A stretch of DNA of 64,000 bases from Stenotrophomonas maltophilia (GCF_002799245.1 NZ_NEQV01000003.1:186001-250000), one strand, 5' to 3'. Numbered from the stretch's first letter, positions 51,662 to 61,538 are shown. Program-made: numbers and translations. Notes: generated by a model from the sequence alone, not told the origin.

Positions 51662-53037
51662 CGGGGGCGGAACCGCAATGCCACCCGCGCGCCGCCGATC
51701 GGCGCGGTATCGATCATCAGCATCGCGCCATGCCGCTGTGCGATCTCGGCCACGATCGCCAGCCCCAGCCCACAGCCATCGCCCTCGCTGCTGGCCCGGT
51801 AGAAACGTTCCGTGACGCGGCTGCGCTCGCCCTCGGCGATGCCGGCACCGTCATCGTCCACCCACACCTGCACGCCGTCGGCATCCTGCTGCACGCCCAG
51901 GGTGATCACCCCGCGCGCAGCACCGTAGCGCAGCGCATTGTCCAGCAGGTTGCCCAGTGCCTCGCGCAGCAGCTGCGGATCGCCCTGTACCTGCACGCCG
52001 TCGTCGGGTCCTTCGTAGCCCAGGTCCACGCCGGCCGCCAACGCACGATCGGCGTAGCGCTCGACCACGCCACGCGCCAGCGCGGCCAGCTCCAGCGGTT
52101 GCAGCGACAGTGAGCTGCCGTGCGGATCCTCGGAGCGGCTGAGCATCAGCAGCTGATTGACCAGGTGCTGCAACCGCGCCAGCCCGGCCAGCGTGCCGGA
52201 CAGCGCCAGCTGCTGGGCCTGCGGATCCTGCTGGCGCAATGAACTCTCCAGCTCTACCTGCATCGCCGCCAAGGGGGTGCGCAGCTGGTGTGCGGCGTTG
52301 CTGACGAAGCGCCGCTGCGCGGCCTGCATGGCGTCCAGCCGCTGCAGGAGTGCGTTGTACGCCTCCACCGCCGGCCACAGCTCGCGCGGCGCCTCCTGCG
52401 CGGGCTCCAGTGGCGCCAGCGGGTCCGGGCGCGGGCTGGCCAGCCGGCGTGCCACCTGGTTGGCATGCCGCGCGGCAGCACCGGTACCAGACCACGCCAG
52501 CCAGGCGGCCAGCGCCAGGATCGCTGCCTGGAACGGGATGCTGGTCAGCAGCAGCTTGCGCTCCAGCCGGTGGCGCTTGCGCAGCGTCTCGGCCACGCGC
52601 AGCCGGATGTCGTGGCCCGGGCCGGCGCTGACGACCACTTCGACCATGCGCACCGGCTGCCCGCGCAGACGTGCGTCGTAGTAGACGGCGTCATCGCTGC
52701 CGGCGGCGACCGCGGGGCGTGGCAGGGCTTCGGGCAGGTCGCCATACAGGCGGCCGCCATCGGCATCGACCACCTCGCCATGCACTTCGTCGGCAGTATC
52801 CCAGGTGAACATGCGCGACACCGCTGGCGTGATCTCGATCGATGCACGCCCGTCCTGCACCTTCACCAGCTCGGACAACGACATCGCCGAGTCCAGCAGC
52901 CAGCGGTCGTAGACCTGGCCGGCGTAGAAGCGGGCCAGTGCGAACGAACCGACCGCGCTGCACAGCAGCAGCACCAGCAGCGGCAGCCACAGGCGGCGCA
53001 GCAGCAGGCCTCGCAGGCTGTGCACGCGCTCAGTCAC
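51658..53037 (-). CDS. Membrane sensor histidine kinase (TctE/QseC-like)
   Basis: A 459-residue kinase. The start is GTG at 53037, overlapping the regulator gene by 8 bases. The N-terminal membrane helix (LWLPLLVLLLCSAVGSFALA), a periplasmic 2CSK_N-type sensor (about 35-165: YDRWLLDSAMSLSELVKVQDG, VYYDARLRGQPVRMVEVVVS) and a second helix (about 172-195) precede the H-box FVSNAAHQLRTPLAAMQ and the N and G boxes (NLLDNALRYGA, GCGLGLAIVAEIA). TctE-type sensors often respond to organic acids or metals. Divergent from a metal RND pump, it probably controls that pump with its partner regulator. Its TAG stop belongs to a palindromic repeat. Confidence 0.88.
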   Translation of the reverse strand: MTERVHSLRGLLLRRLWLPLLVLLLCSAVGSFALARFYAGQVYDRWLLDSAMSLSELVKVQDGRASIEITPAVSRMFTWDTADEVHGEVVDADGGRLYGDLPEALPRPAVAAGSDDAVYYDARLRGQPVRMVEVVVSAGPGHDIRLRVAETLRKRHRLERKLLLTSIPFQAAILALAAWLAWSGTGAAARHANQVARRLASPRPDPLAPLEPAQEAPRELWPAVEAYNALLQRLDAMQAAQRRFVSNAAHQLRTPLAAMQVELESSLRQQDPQAQQLALSGTLAGLARLQHLVNQLLMLSRSEDPHGSSLSLQPLELAALARGVVERYADRALAAGVDLGYEGPDDGVQVQGDPQLLREALGNLLDNALRYGAARGVITLGVQQDADGVQVWVDDDGAGIAEGERSRVTERFYRASSEGDGCGLGLAIVAEIAQRHGAMLMIDTAPIGGARVALRFRPR

Positions 53038-53704
53038 CACTGGCCTCCAGGCGGTAGCCGAGGCCACGCAGCATGCGGATGCCGACGCCTGCACGCGCCT
53101 GTTCCAGCTTGCGGCGAAGGCGGCTGACATGCACTTCGATCACCGACAGGTTGGCCTCATGGTCCCAGCTGTACAGCGCGTCGAACAGGCGCTGCTTGGT
53201 GACGGTGCGGCCGGGGTGCTGCATCAGTGCCTCGACCAGCGACAACTCGCGCGCGGTCAGTTCGATGCGCTGGCCGTCCACCTGCACTTCGTTGCGGATG
53301 CTGTCGAAGCACAGGCGGCCCAGTCGCTTCTGCGCCGGTGCATCGCTGCGGCGGCGCGACAGCGCACGCAGCCGGGCTTCCAGTTCACCCAGCGCGAACG
53401 GCTTGGCGAGATAGTCGTCGCCACCACGGTCGAGGCCGAGGATGCGGTCCTCCACGCCATCGCGCGCGGTCAGGATCAGCACCGGCAGGGTGACGCCGTC
53501 ATTGCGCAGGCGCGACAACAGGTCGAGGCCATCGACGTCGGGCAATGAGAGGTCGAGCACCATCACGTCATACGGCGCGCTGGCCAGTGCGGCGGGCGCG
53601 TGCAGCCCACGCGAGAGGTGGTCGCACAGATGGCCGGCGCCCTGCAGGGCGCGGATCAGTCCATCGGCCAGGGCCGCGTCGTCTTCGATGAGCAGGATTC
53701 GCAT
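53030..53704 (-). CDS. OmpR-family response regulator (TctD/QseB-like)
   Basis: A 224-residue regulator. Receiver residues are seen in MRILLIEDDAALADG, VLDLSLPDVDGLDLL (phospho-Asp) and [18 protein letters not shown]. The winged-helix output domain is about 130-222 (VQVDGQRIELTARELSLVEALMQHPG, VIEVHVSRLRRKLE, RMLRGLGYRLE). The start at 53704 is directly beside four 11-bp-spaced GCAAG repeats, a likely binding site for it and for autoregulation. The kinase gene follows with an 8-base overlap. It is divergent from the CzcCBA-like operon. Confidence 0.9.
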   Translation of the reverse strand: MRILLIEDDAALADGLIRALQGAGHLCDHLSRGLHAPAALASAPYDVMVLDLSLPDVDGLDLLSRLRNDGVTLPVLILTARDGVEDRILGLDRGGDDYLAKPFALGELEARLRALSRRRSDAPAQKRLGRLCFDSIRNEVQVDGQRIELTARELSLVEALMQHPGRTVTKQRLFDALYSWDHEANLSVIEVHVSRLRRKLEQARAGVGIRMLRGLGYRLEASGD

Positions 53705-53705
53705 T

Positions 53706-53743
53706 GCAAGCTTCGTGCAAGGTTGGGGCAAGTTTGGCGCAAG
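53706..53743 (+). promoter_or_regulatory. Four GCAAG direct repeats, 11-bp period
   Basis: GCAAG begins at 53706, 53717, 53728 and 53739, exactly one DNA turn apart, with related spacers (cTTcGt, gTTgGg, tTTgGc). OmpR-family dimers bind such tandem repeats. The array fills the 62-base gap between the divergent regulator gene and the efflux operon, so it can control both. Confidence 0.65.
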
Positions 53744-53766
53744 TGCGTCACCTTACCGTGACGCGC

Positions 53767-55014
53767 ATGAATTTCTCCCCTCGCATTGCGGCCGTGCTGG
53801 CCGCCCTTCTGTGCGCACCTGCCGCATCGGCGCTGTCCCTGCAGGAAGCGCAGCGCGCAATGGAAGCACACAACCCGGACCTGCGCGCCGCGGCACTGGA
53901 GCTGCGCGGGGTGCAGGGTGACGCGCAGACAGCGGCATTGCGCCCGGCCACCGAGCTGTCGATCGGCACCAGCAAGATCAGCTCCAAGCACGGCATCGGT
54001 CCGGGTCGCTGGCAGGACAAACGGGTGGACAGCACGCTGGGGCTGGGCTGGACCTGGGAACGCGGTGGCAAGCGCGCATTGCGCATCCGCCAGGCCGACG
54101 CACTGCTGGAAGTGGCCGGGCTGGAGATGCTCGATACCCGGCGCCGCCAGCAGGTGGCCCTGCATGAGGCCTACTTCGGCCTGAAGAGCGCGCAGGAACG
54201 GGTGCAGATTGCCGATGCCAACCGCCAGAGTTCGGCCGAGCAGATGGCGGCGGCGGACAAGCAGGTTGCCACCGGGGCGATGGCGCCGGTCGACCGCGCG
54301 CGGCTGGCGGTGGACGACCTTGCGGTGGCCGACGCGGCGCGCGAGGCGGCGCTGGATCTGCGCGACGCCCGGAATGCGCTGGCACTCCTGCTCGGCCGCG
54401 ACGACAGCCGTGACCTCAGTGCCGATGACCCCTGGCCGGATCCCGCCGGCCTTGCCGATACGCGTGCGTTCGATCCGCAGCAGCGCGCCGATTTGCGCGC
54501 GGCACGCTCGCGCCTGGCCGCTGCCGATACCGGTGTGGCGCTGGCACGCAGCGAGCGCCACCGCGACATCCAGCTGGGCGTGGAAGCCGAGCGTGAGCCG
54601 ACCGACATCAGTGGTGTCACCTGGGGGGTCTCGCTGACCATCCCGCTCGGCGGCCCATCCCGCGCACGCGGCGCGATCCAGCGTGCCGAGGCCGACCGTG
54701 ACAGTGCCGCGCTGGAGCTGCAGGTGCTGCAGCGTGAAGCGCGCGCCGAGCTGGACCAGTTGCAGGCCAGCGCGCAGTCCGCTGCGCAGCGCCGCAGCGA
54801 CTACGAAGGGCTGCACGCCGACGCCGCACGCAAGGCAGTGCAGGGCATCGAACTGGCCTATCGCCGCGGCGCCGCCAGCCTGACCGATCTGCTGGATGCG
54901 CGCCGCAGCTGGCGCGACTTCGAGGCCGCGCTGATCGAGGCGCGCGCCGACCATGCCATTGCCCTGGCGCGCTGGGAAGCGGCCACATCCGTTGCTGAAG
55001 GAGAGTCCCGATGA
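53767..55014 (+). CDS. Outer-membrane efflux factor, CzcC-like
   Basis: A 415-residue TolC-family protein. A signal peptide (about 1-21, ending PAASA|LS) is followed by two OEP repeats (about 25-200 and 225-400), long helices rich in Ala/Arg/Gln such as LSLQEAQRAMEAHNPDLRAAALEL and the second-repeat GVSLTIPLGGPSRARGAIQRAEADRDSAALEL. It forms the trimeric outer-membrane duct of a tripartite pump. It is first in a three-gene operon, overlapping the adaptor gene by 4 bases (ATGA). Short length and sequence style fit CzcC-type factors. Confidence 0.88.
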   Translation: MNFSPRIAAVLAALLCAPAASALSLQEAQRAMEAHNPDLRAAALELRGVQGDAQTAALRPATELSIGTSKISSKHGIGPGRWQDKRVDSTLGLGWTWERGGKRALRIRQADALLEVAGLEMLDTRRRQQVALHEAYFGLKSAQERVQIADANRQSSAEQMAAADKQVATGAMAPVDRARLAVDDLAVADAAREAALDLRDARNALALLLGRDDSRDLSADDPWPDPAGLADTRAFDPQQRADLRAARSRLAAADTGVALARSERHRDIQLGVEAEREPTDISGVTWGVSLTIPLGGPSRARGAIQRAEADRDSAALELQVLQREARAELDQLQASAQSAAQRRSDYEGLHADAARKAVQGIELAYRRGAASLTDLLDARRSWRDFEAALIEARADHAIALARWEAATSVAEGESR

Positions 55015-56183
55015 AGTTCACCGTCGCCCATCGCCCGCGGGCGCGACATGCCGTGCTGCCGGTCCTGCTGGCACTGGTCCTGCTGGGCGGCTGCGGCCGT
55101 GAGCCGGCGTCGTATACCGAGGATGCGCCCCAGGTCAGTGCCGGGCAGATCCAGTTTCCCGCCGGCAGCCGCCAGCTGGATGTGCTGCGCAGCGAGCCGG
55201 TGACCGCCGGAGCCAGCGCCAGCCTGCAGCTGCCGGGCCGGATAGTCTGGGACGAGACCCGCTCCAGTGCGCTGCGCACGCCGCTGGCGGGGCAGGTGGC
55301 GCGCATCGAGGCGCAGCCGGGGCAGAAGGTGAAGGCGGGCCAGGTGATCGCCTGGATCACCTCGCCCGAGTTCGGCCAAGCCCAGGCCGACGGTGTGCGT
55401 GGCCGCGCCGAGCTGCAGCAGGCACGCAGGGAACTGGACCGCACCCGCGAGCTGCATGCGGCGGGTGTGGCGTCGGGTCGCGAGCTGGATGAGGCCGAGG
55501 CCAACTTCGCCGGCAGCCAGGCCGATCACGCGCGTGCGACCGCCTTCGCCAGGGCGTATGGCAATGGCCAGCACGTCGACCAGCGCCTGCCGCTGCGCGC
55601 GCCCATCGACGGCGTGCTGGTGGAACGGCGGATGAGCCCGGGCATGGCCGTCAGCCCCGACAGCGAGCAGCCGCTGGCGGTGATTGGCGATCCGGACCGC
55701 CTGTGGCTGCTGCTGGACGTACCCGAGGGCCTGGCCGGACGCTTGAAGGCGGGCATGCAGGTCAGCGTGCCCGGTGCCGATGGACAGCCGCTGCAGGCGA
55801 CCCTGCAGCATGTGGATGACTTCGTCGACAGCGAGCGCCGCGTGGTGCAGGCGCGCGCCGAGCTGGACAACCGTGCACGGGGTTTCAAGGCGGGCCAGTA
55901 TGTGCGCGCGCAGGTGGCCTTGCCGGCCGAGGGCGGTGTCTCGCTGCCCGATGCCGCCGTGCTGCTGATCGACGGCAAGCAGGTGGTGTTCGTGGAGGAG
56001 GGCAAAGGCCGCTTCGTGCGTCGCGCCGTGCATGCCGAGGAACTGGGCGATGGCCACCTGTGGGTGCGTGAAGGCCTGGCTGCGGGCAGCAGGGTGGTGG
56101 TCGAGGGTGGCCTGCTGCTGCAGCAGCTGGTGGACAGCGCGCCGGCAGCCGCCAGCACCGGCACGGGGCACGCCGCCCCATGA
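55011..56183 (+). CDS. RND periplasmic adaptor, CzcB-like
   Basis: A 390-residue membrane-fusion protein. The N-terminus has a lipobox (LALVLLGGC), so the mature protein is probably a lipoprotein anchored at about Cys28. The order is a barrel-sandwich half (TPLAGQVARIEAQPGQKVKAGQVIAWI), an alpha-hairpin (about 125-185), the second lipoyl half (RLPLRAPIDGVLVERRMSPGMAV), a beta-barrel (about 225-300) and a membrane-proximal domain. No extra metal-chaperone domain is seen at the N-terminus. It is coupled by 4-base overlaps to both neighbours. Confidence 0.88.
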   Translation: MKFTVAHRPRARHAVLPVLLALVLLGGCGREPASYTEDAPQVSAGQIQFPAGSRQLDVLRSEPVTAGASASLQLPGRIVWDETRSSALRTPLAGQVARIEAQPGQKVKAGQVIAWITSPEFGQAQADGVRGRAELQQARRELDRTRELHAAGVASGRELDEAEANFAGSQADHARATAFARAYGNGQHVDQRLPLRAPIDGVLVERRMSPGMAVSPDSEQPLAVIGDPDRLWLLLDVPEGLAGRLKAGMQVSVPGADGQPLQATLQHVDDFVDSERRVVQARAELDNRARGFKAGQYVRAQVALPAEGGVSLPDAAVLLIDGKQVVFVEEGKGRFVRRAVHAEELGDGHLWVREGLAAGSRVVVEGGLLLQQLVDSAPAAASTGTGHAAP

Positions 56184-59100
56184 TCGATCGCCTGATTGCC
56201 TATTGCCTGCGCCAGCCGCTGATGGTGATGCTGGCGCTGCTGCTGTTCATCGGCGGCGGTATCGCGGCGTTCCGCGTGCTGCCGGTGGAAGCCTTCCCGG
56301 ATGTGTCCGATACCCAGGTGACGGTGGTATCGCTGCACCCGGGGCGTGCCGCCGAAGAGGTGGAGCGCGAGGTGACGATGCCGCTGGAAGTGGCGCTGTC
56401 CGGTATCCCGCATTCGGTGCGGGTGTTCTCGCATACGCAGTTCGGCCTGTCGATGATCATCCTGACCTTCGACGACAAGGCCGATGACTACTTCGCGCGC
56501 CAGCAGGTGCTGGAGCGCCTGCAGGGCGTGGAGCTGCCGGAAGGGGTGACGCCGGAACTGGAGGCGATGAGCTCGGCGGTGGGCGAGATCTACCGCTATG
56601 TGCTGAAAGGCCCGCACCTGACACCGACCCAGCTGCGCACCGTGCAGGAATGGACAATGGAGCGCAGCCTGCGCACCGTGCCGGGCGTGGCCGATGTGAT
56701 CAGCTTCGGCGGCTTCGCGCGAACCTTCCAGGTCAAGCCGGATCTGGACAAGCTGCGCGACCGCGGCATCAGCCTGGGTGAGTTTGCCGAGGCGCTGGAA
56801 AAGGGCAGCTCGAATGCGGGCGGTGGCTACGTTGAACGCGGGCAGCAGCAGTTCCTGATCCGCGGCGTGGGCCTGATGCGCTCGCCCACCGACATCGGCA
56901 ACGTGGTGGTGGGGCAGCGCGGCGGTACGCCGATCCTGGTGCGCGACCTCGCCAGCATCGCCGACACCGGCCTGCCCCGGCAGGGCCTGGTCGGCCAGGA
57001 CGACAACGACGATGCCGTGTTCGGCATGGTGCTGATGCGCAAGGGCGAGAATCCGTCCGATGTGCTTGATGCCCTGCATGCGCGCATCGCCGAGATCGAG
57101 GCGAACCAGCTGCCGGCCGGGGTCAGCATCGAGCCGTTCTACGACCGCTCGTGGCTGGTCTCGACCACGCTGAAAACCGTCTTCAGCAACCTGCTGGAAG
57201 GCGCGGTGCTGGTGTTCCTGGTGCTGTGGCTGTTCCTGTACAACGCCCGCGCCGCGCTGATCGTGGCGGCGATGATGCCGCTGGCCCTGCTGTCGACCTT
57301 CCTCGGCCTGCACCTGTGGGGGGTACCGGCCAATCTGCTGTCGCTGGGCGCGATGGACTTCGGCATCATCATCGACGGTGCGGTGATCGTCACCGAGCAC
57401 ATCGTCTCGCGATTGTCGAAGCTGCCAGCCACGGCCGATCGCAGGACGCGGTTCTCGACCATTCTTTCGGCGGCTTCGGAAGTGGGGCGGCCGACCTTCT
57501 TCTCGATGCTGATCATCATCGCCGCGCACATCCCGATCTTCACCCTGCAGCGCCAGGAAGGCCGCATGTTCGCGCCGATGGCGTACTCGGTGACCTCGGC
57601 ATTGATCGGTGCATTGATCCTGGCGCTGACCGTGGTGCCGCTGTTCTGTTACTGGTGGCTGCGGCGCGACCGCATGCGCGATGGCAATCCGCTGATGGAC
57701 CGCCTGACCGGCTGGTACCGGCCGATCCTGGAACGCGCCCTTGCGCGCCCGCGTGCGGTGGTACTGACCGCGGTTGCGCTGCTGGTCGGCACGCTGGCGC
57801 TGGGCACCCGGCTGGGTTCGGAGTTCCTGCCCGAGCTGGATGAGGGCTCGATCTGGCTGACCGCCACGCTCGATCCCAGCACCAGCCTGGCCGAAGCGCA
57901 GCAGCAGTCGCGGCGTATCCGTGAGCTGGTCGGCACCTTCCCGCAGGTGTCGACGGTGGTGGCCAAGCTGGGGCGCCCGGAAGACGGCTCCGATGCCAAG
58001 GGCGCCAACCAGATCGAGGCGCTGGTGGCGTTGAAGCCCGAGAAGGAATGGCCGAAGGGCGTGGACAAGCGGCAGCTGGTGAGCGACCTGCAGCGCACGC
58101 TGGAGCAGCGCATTCCGGGGCCGGAGTTCTCGATCTCGCAGCCGGTGCGCGACAACATCCTGGAGAGCATCTCGCAGATCAAGGGCCAGGTGGTGATCAA
58201 GGTGAGCGGCTCGGACCTGGACGTGCTCAACCAGCAGGCGCAGGCCATCCTGGGCCAGGTGCGCGGGGTGGAGGGCGTGGAGAGCGCCTTCATCGACCGT
58301 GATGGCGCGTTGCCACAGCTGCAGATCGAGATCGACCGGGATCGTGCCGCGCGCTACGGACTGAACGTGCGCGACATCGACGAGGTGATCGAGACCGCAC
58401 TGGGCGGGCGCCAGGTTGGCGAGCTATGGGAAGGCGACCGCAAGTTCCCGATCACGCTGCGCCTGGACGACGCCGACCGCGACCTGCAGCGGCTGCGCAC
58501 GGTGCCGGTGGGCATCGGTGATGGCCACACCGTGACGCTGTCCGATGTGGCCGATTTCCGCATGGCCAGCGGCGCGATCAACATCTCGCGCGAGAACGCA
58601 CAGCGGGTGAAGGCGGTGAGCATCTTCATTGCCGGGCGTGACATGGGCAGCGTGGTGGCCGACATGCGCAAGCGCGTGGACGCCAGTGTGCAGCTGCCGG
58701 AAGGCTACCGGCTGGAATGGTCCGGCGAGTTCGAGAACCAGCAGCGTGCGATGAAGCGGCTGGGCTGGGTGATTCCGCTGTCGGTGCTGGTCATCTTCGT
58801 GCTGCTGTTCGATGCCTTCAAGGACATCAGCAGCGCCGCACTGATCCTGGCCAACGTGCCGTTGGCGATGATCGGCGGCATCCTGGCGCTGTGGTTGACC
58901 GGCATTCCACTGTCAGTGTCGGCGGCGATCGGATTCATTGCGTTGTTCGGGCAAGCGGTGCTCAACGGGGTGGTGATGCTCAGCCGCTTCGCCCAGCTGC
59001 GCGAACAGGGCATGGATCTGCTGCAGTCGGTAGTGCAGGGCTCGCTGCAGCGCCTGCGCACGGTGCTGATGACCGCACTGCTGGCGATGTTCGGCCTGCT

Positions 59101-59257
59101 GCCGATGGCAACCTCGCATGCGATCGGTGCCGAGACCCAGAAGCCGCTGGCGGTGGTGGTGATCGGCGGCCTGCTGTCGGCGATGCTGCTGACGCTGTTG
59201 GTGCTGCCTACGCTGTACTACTGGGTGCATCGCCGCCGCGAGGCCCGCGCTGGCTGA
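56180..59257 (+). CDS. Heavy-metal RND efflux pump, CzcA-like
   Basis: A 1,025-residue inner-membrane proton/metal antiporter. It opens MIDRLIAYCLRQPLMVMLALLLF and has VEAFPDVSDTQVTV, the HAE/HME family start. TM4 carries DFGIIIDGAVIVTEH, with the two Asp and one Glu of the divalent-metal (Zn/Co/Cd, HME1) type, rather than the Cu/Ag pattern of CusA. Two large periplasmic loops lie at about 35-340 and 560-860, and twelve membrane helices are predicted. The neighbouring copper genes could suggest copper, but the signature argues for divalent ions. The stop at 59255-59257 is TGA and the palindromic repeats begin 8 bases later. Confidence 0.9.
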   Translation: MIDRLIAYCLRQPLMVMLALLLFIGGGIAAFRVLPVEAFPDVSDTQVTVVSLHPGRAAEEVEREVTMPLEVALSGIPHSVRVFSHTQFGLSMIILTFDDKADDYFARQQVLERLQGVELPEGVTPELEAMSSAVGEIYRYVLKGPHLTPTQLRTVQEWTMERSLRTVPGVADVISFGGFARTFQVKPDLDKLRDRGISLGEFAEALEKGSSNAGGGYVERGQQQFLIRGVGLMRSPTDIGNVVVGQRGGTPILVRDLASIADTGLPRQGLVGQDDNDDAVFGMVLMRKGENPSDVLDALHARIAEIEANQLPAGVSIEPFYDRSWLVSTTLKTVFSNLLEGAVLVFLVLWLFLYNARAALIVAAMMPLALLSTFLGLHLWGVPANLLSLGAMDFGIIIDGAVIVTEHIVSRLSKLPATADRRTRFSTILSAASEVGRPTFFSMLIIIAAHIPIFTLQRQEGRMFAPMAYSVTSALIGALILALTVVPLFCYWWLRRDRMRDGNPLMDRLTGWYRPILERALARPRAVVLTAVALLVGTLALGTRLGSEFLPELDEGSIWLTATLDPSTSLAEAQQQSRRIRELVGTFPQVSTVVAKLGRPEDGSDAKGANQIEALVALKPEKEWPKGVDKRQLVSDLQRTLEQRIPGPEFSISQPVRDNILESISQIKGQVVIKVSGSDLDVLNQQAQAILGQVRGVEGVESAFIDRDGALPQLQIEIDRDRAARYGLNVRDIDEVIETALGGRQVGELWEGDRKFPITLRLDDADRDLQRLRTVPVGIGDGHTVTLSDVADFRMASGAINISRENAQRVKAVSIFIAGRDMGSVVADMRKRVDASVQLPEGYRLEWSGEFENQQRAMKRLGWVIPLSVLVIFVLLFDAFKDISSAALILANVPLAMIGGILALWLTGIPLSVSAAIGFIALFGQAVLNGVVMLSRFAQLREQGMDLLQSVVQGSLQRLRTVLMTALLAMFGLLPMATSHAIGAETQKPLAVVVIGGLLSAMLLTLLVLPTLYYWVHRRREARAG

Positions 59258-59264
59258 CGATAAT

Positions 59265-59410
59265 GTAGAGCCGAGCCCGTGCTCGGCTGCTTCTGGCATC
59301 TGCGCGAAGAGCAGCCGGGCATGGGCGCGGCCCACCACCGCCGGCCATGGCCCGGTAGGCGCCAACCTTGGTTGGCAGGCAACCAAGCGCCCACCCAGGT
59401 GGGCGACTAC
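59265..59410. repeat. Three GTAG palindromes between converging operons
   Basis: GTAGAGCCGAGCCCGTGCTCGGCT (59265 onward), GTAGGCGCCAACC..GGTTGGC (59355-59376) and an inverted GCGCCCACCC..GGTGGGCGACTAC ending at 59410. The last supplies the TAG stop of the minus-strand sensor kinase gene (59407-59409). Confidence 0.85.
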
Positions 59411-60798
59411 CGGCGTGACATGACCGCGTCTACACCATCCTGCCGCTGTGGCAACACCAGCTCGAACACGGTGCCGGTGTCATCCGACGCAACGCTCACG
59501 CTGCCGCCGTGCGCCTGTGCAATGGCGCGGGTGATCGCCAGACCCAGCCCCGCACCTTCGTGGCGGCCACGCTCGCCGCGGTAGAAGCGATCGAACAGGC
59601 GCGGCAGTACTTCGGTGGCAATCGGCGTGCCGAGGTTGTGCACGCTGGCCCTGCACACGCCATCGGCCTCGGCCAGCCGCACCCGCACCTCGCTGCCGGC
59701 GGTTGCGTGCTTCAACGCGTTGGACAGCAGATTGGCGATCGCCCGGTGCAGCATCAGGCGGTTGCCCTCGACGCGTGCGGTGCCCTCGCGGCGCAGGGTC
59801 AACTGCCGGTCGTCGGCCAGCAGGCCGTAGAACTCCAGCAGCGAATCCACCACCGCATCCAGCGCCACCGGCTCGCGTGAGGGCAGCGCGCCCGGTGCCT
59901 CGGCCTGTGCCAGGTACAGCAGGTCGCCCACGGTCTGCGCCAACTGCTGCAGTTCCTCGGCACAGGACGCCAGCGTCTCGCGGTAGGCCTCGTTGCTGCG
60001 CGGATGCGCCAGCACCACCTGCACCTGGGTCAGCATGTTGGTGATCGGCGTACGCAGTTCATGGGCGAGATCGCCGGAGAATTCGGTCAGCCGTGCGAAG
60101 TCCTGCTGCAGGCGTGCCAGCATTCCGTTCAGGGTCTGCGCCAGCTGCTCCAGTTCGGCCGGTGCACTGCGTGCACTCAGTCGGCGCTGCAGCCGGCCGG
60201 CGGTGATCTGCCGTGCCTCATCGGCCAGCGTGCGCAGCGGCCGCAGCGTGCGCCGCACCACATACCCACCGAGCAGGCTGCTGGCCACGGCAGCGCCGAT
60301 GATGGCGATCGCCAGCAGGTGGCGGAAGCGTTGCAGGAAGTCGGCATGGCGGTTGTCATCGATGGCCAGCAGGGTGACCAGCTGGCTGCCGTCGGCCAGT
60401 GTCTGGCGCAGGTGCAGGGCATGCATGCAGCGGCCATCGGCGAGGATCCAGTCGTGCCGCCGTGGTGCGGCGTCGATGGGCTGGCTGCGTGCATGCGCGC
60501 GCAGTAGTGCCGATGCGGTGGAGAACAACACGGTTCCGTGGCCATCGACGATGTGGAAGGCAATATCGGGATGATGGCCAAGCGCCTCTGCCAACCGCAG
60601 ACCGCGTGCGGACGCCGGTCCGCTGTCGGCCAGGTCACGGATCAAGGCGACCTTGTTCTCCAGTTCGATGAAATCCTGGGCCACCAGGTCGTGGCGGGCG
60701 CTGACATAGATCGCCACGCCCAACGCGGCCAGCACCAGCGTGGCCACGGTGGCGAACAGCAGCGTCAGCCGTACCGCGATGGAACGGCGCAGGCTCAT
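59407..60798 (-). CDS. Heavy-metal sensor histidine kinase (CusS/CopS-like)
   Basis: A 463-residue kinase. A membrane helix near the N-terminus ([27 protein letters not shown]), a periplasmic sensor (about 32-165, with [13 protein letters not shown], typical of CusS) and a second helix (about 167-190) precede a HAMP domain ([26 protein letters not shown]), the H-box [19 protein letters not shown], the N-box [12 protein letters not shown] and the G-box [17 protein letters not shown]. Such kinases sense periplasmic copper or silver. It is last in the copC-copD-regulator-kinase series and overlaps the regulator by 4 bases. Periplasmic His residues ([22 protein letters not shown]) are candidate metal ligands. 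Confidence 0.88.
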   Translation of the reverse strand: MSLRRSIAVRLTLLFATVATLVLAALGVAIYVSARHDLVAQDFIELENKVALIRDLADSGPASARGLRLAEALGHHPDIAFHIVDGHGTVLFSTASALLRAHARSQPIDAAPRRHDWILADGRCMHALHLRQTLADGSQLVTLLAIDDNRHADFLQRFRHLLAIAIIGAAVASSLLGGYVVRRTLRPLRTLADEARQITAGRLQRRLSARSAPAELEQLAQTLNGMLARLQQDFARLTEFSGDLAHELRTPITNMLTQVQVVLAHPRSNEAYRETLASCAEELQQLAQTVGDLLYLAQAEAPGALPSREPVALDAVVDSLLEFYGLLADDRQLTLRREGTARVEGNRLMLHRAIANLLSNALKHATAGSEVRVRLAEADGVCRASVHNLGTPIATEVLPRLFDRFYRGERGRHEGAGLGLAITRAIAQAHGGSVSVASDDTGTVFELVLPQRQDGVDAVMSRR

Positions 60799-61493
60799 CC
60801 GCCGTGCACTGCGCCGCCGTCCGGCGCCTCCAGCACATAGCCCATGCCGCGCACGGTGACGATCAGCTTGGCGTCGAAGTCATCGTCGACCTTCGCGCGC
60901 AGGCGACGGATCGCCACGTCGATCACGTTGGTGTCGCTGTCGAAGTTCATGTCCCAGACCTGCGAGGCGATCAGCGAGCGCGGCAGCACTTCACCGCGGC
61001 GACGCGCCAGCAGCTCCAGCAGGGTGTATTCCTTCTGGCTGAGGGTGATGCGCTGGCCGCCGCGTTCAACCCGGCGGCGCAGCGTGTCCACCACCAGGTC
61101 GGCGATGACGATGCGCTCGGCCTGCGGCTGTACCTGGCCACGGCGCAGCAGGGTGCGTACGCGCGCCAGCAGCTCGGCGAAGGCGAACGGCTTGGCCAGG
61201 TAATCGTCGGCGCCCAGCTCCAGGCCCTGCACGCGGTCGGCGATGCTGCTGCGCGCGGTGAGGAACAGTACCGGTACCGGCCATCCGGCTGCGCGCAGCC
61301 GCGACAGGACGTTCCAGCCATCCATGCCGGGCAGCATCACATCGAGGATGACCAGCTGGTACTCGCCACTGCCGGCCAGGTGCAGCCCGTCGACGCCGTT
61401 GCAGGCGAGATCGACCACGTAGCCGGCCTCGATCAGTCCCTGGCGCAGGTAGTTGCCGGTCTTGGGTTCGTCTTCGACGATCAGCAGTTTCAT
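60795..61493 (-). CDS. Heavy-metal response regulator (CusR/CopR-like)
   Basis: A 232-residue OmpR-family regulator. It opens [28 protein letters not shown], the exact style of CusR/CopR proteins, with phospho-Asp in [16 protein letters not shown] and Lys in [21 protein letters not shown]. The C-terminal winged helix includes [22 protein letters not shown] and [19 protein letters not shown], ending [10 protein letters not shown] 4-base overlap couples it to the kinase. It follows copD by 45 bases. The palindrome before copC (62880-62899) is its likely target. Confidence 0.92.
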   Translation of the reverse strand: MKLLIVEDEPKTGNYLRQGLIEAGYVVDLACNGVDGLHLAGSGEYQLVILDVMLPGMDGWNVLSRLRAAGWPVPVLFLTARSSIADRVQGLELGADDYLAKPFAFAELLARVRTLLRRGQVQPQAERIVIADLVVDTLRRRVERGGQRITLSQKEYTLLELLARRRGEVLPRSLIASQVWDMNFDSDTNVIDVAIRRLRAKVDDDFDAKLIVTVRGMGYVLEAPDGGAVHGG

Positions 61494-61538
61494 GGTGTGC
61501 CCATCATCGCAGCTTGGGCCCGTGCTGGAACGGATGAG

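Noticed and set aside
56180-59257. Copper/silver (CusA) pump, from the neighbouring copper genes
   Set aside because: The TM4 signature DFGIIIDGAVIVTE is of the divalent-metal type, and the pump has its own divergent two-component pair.
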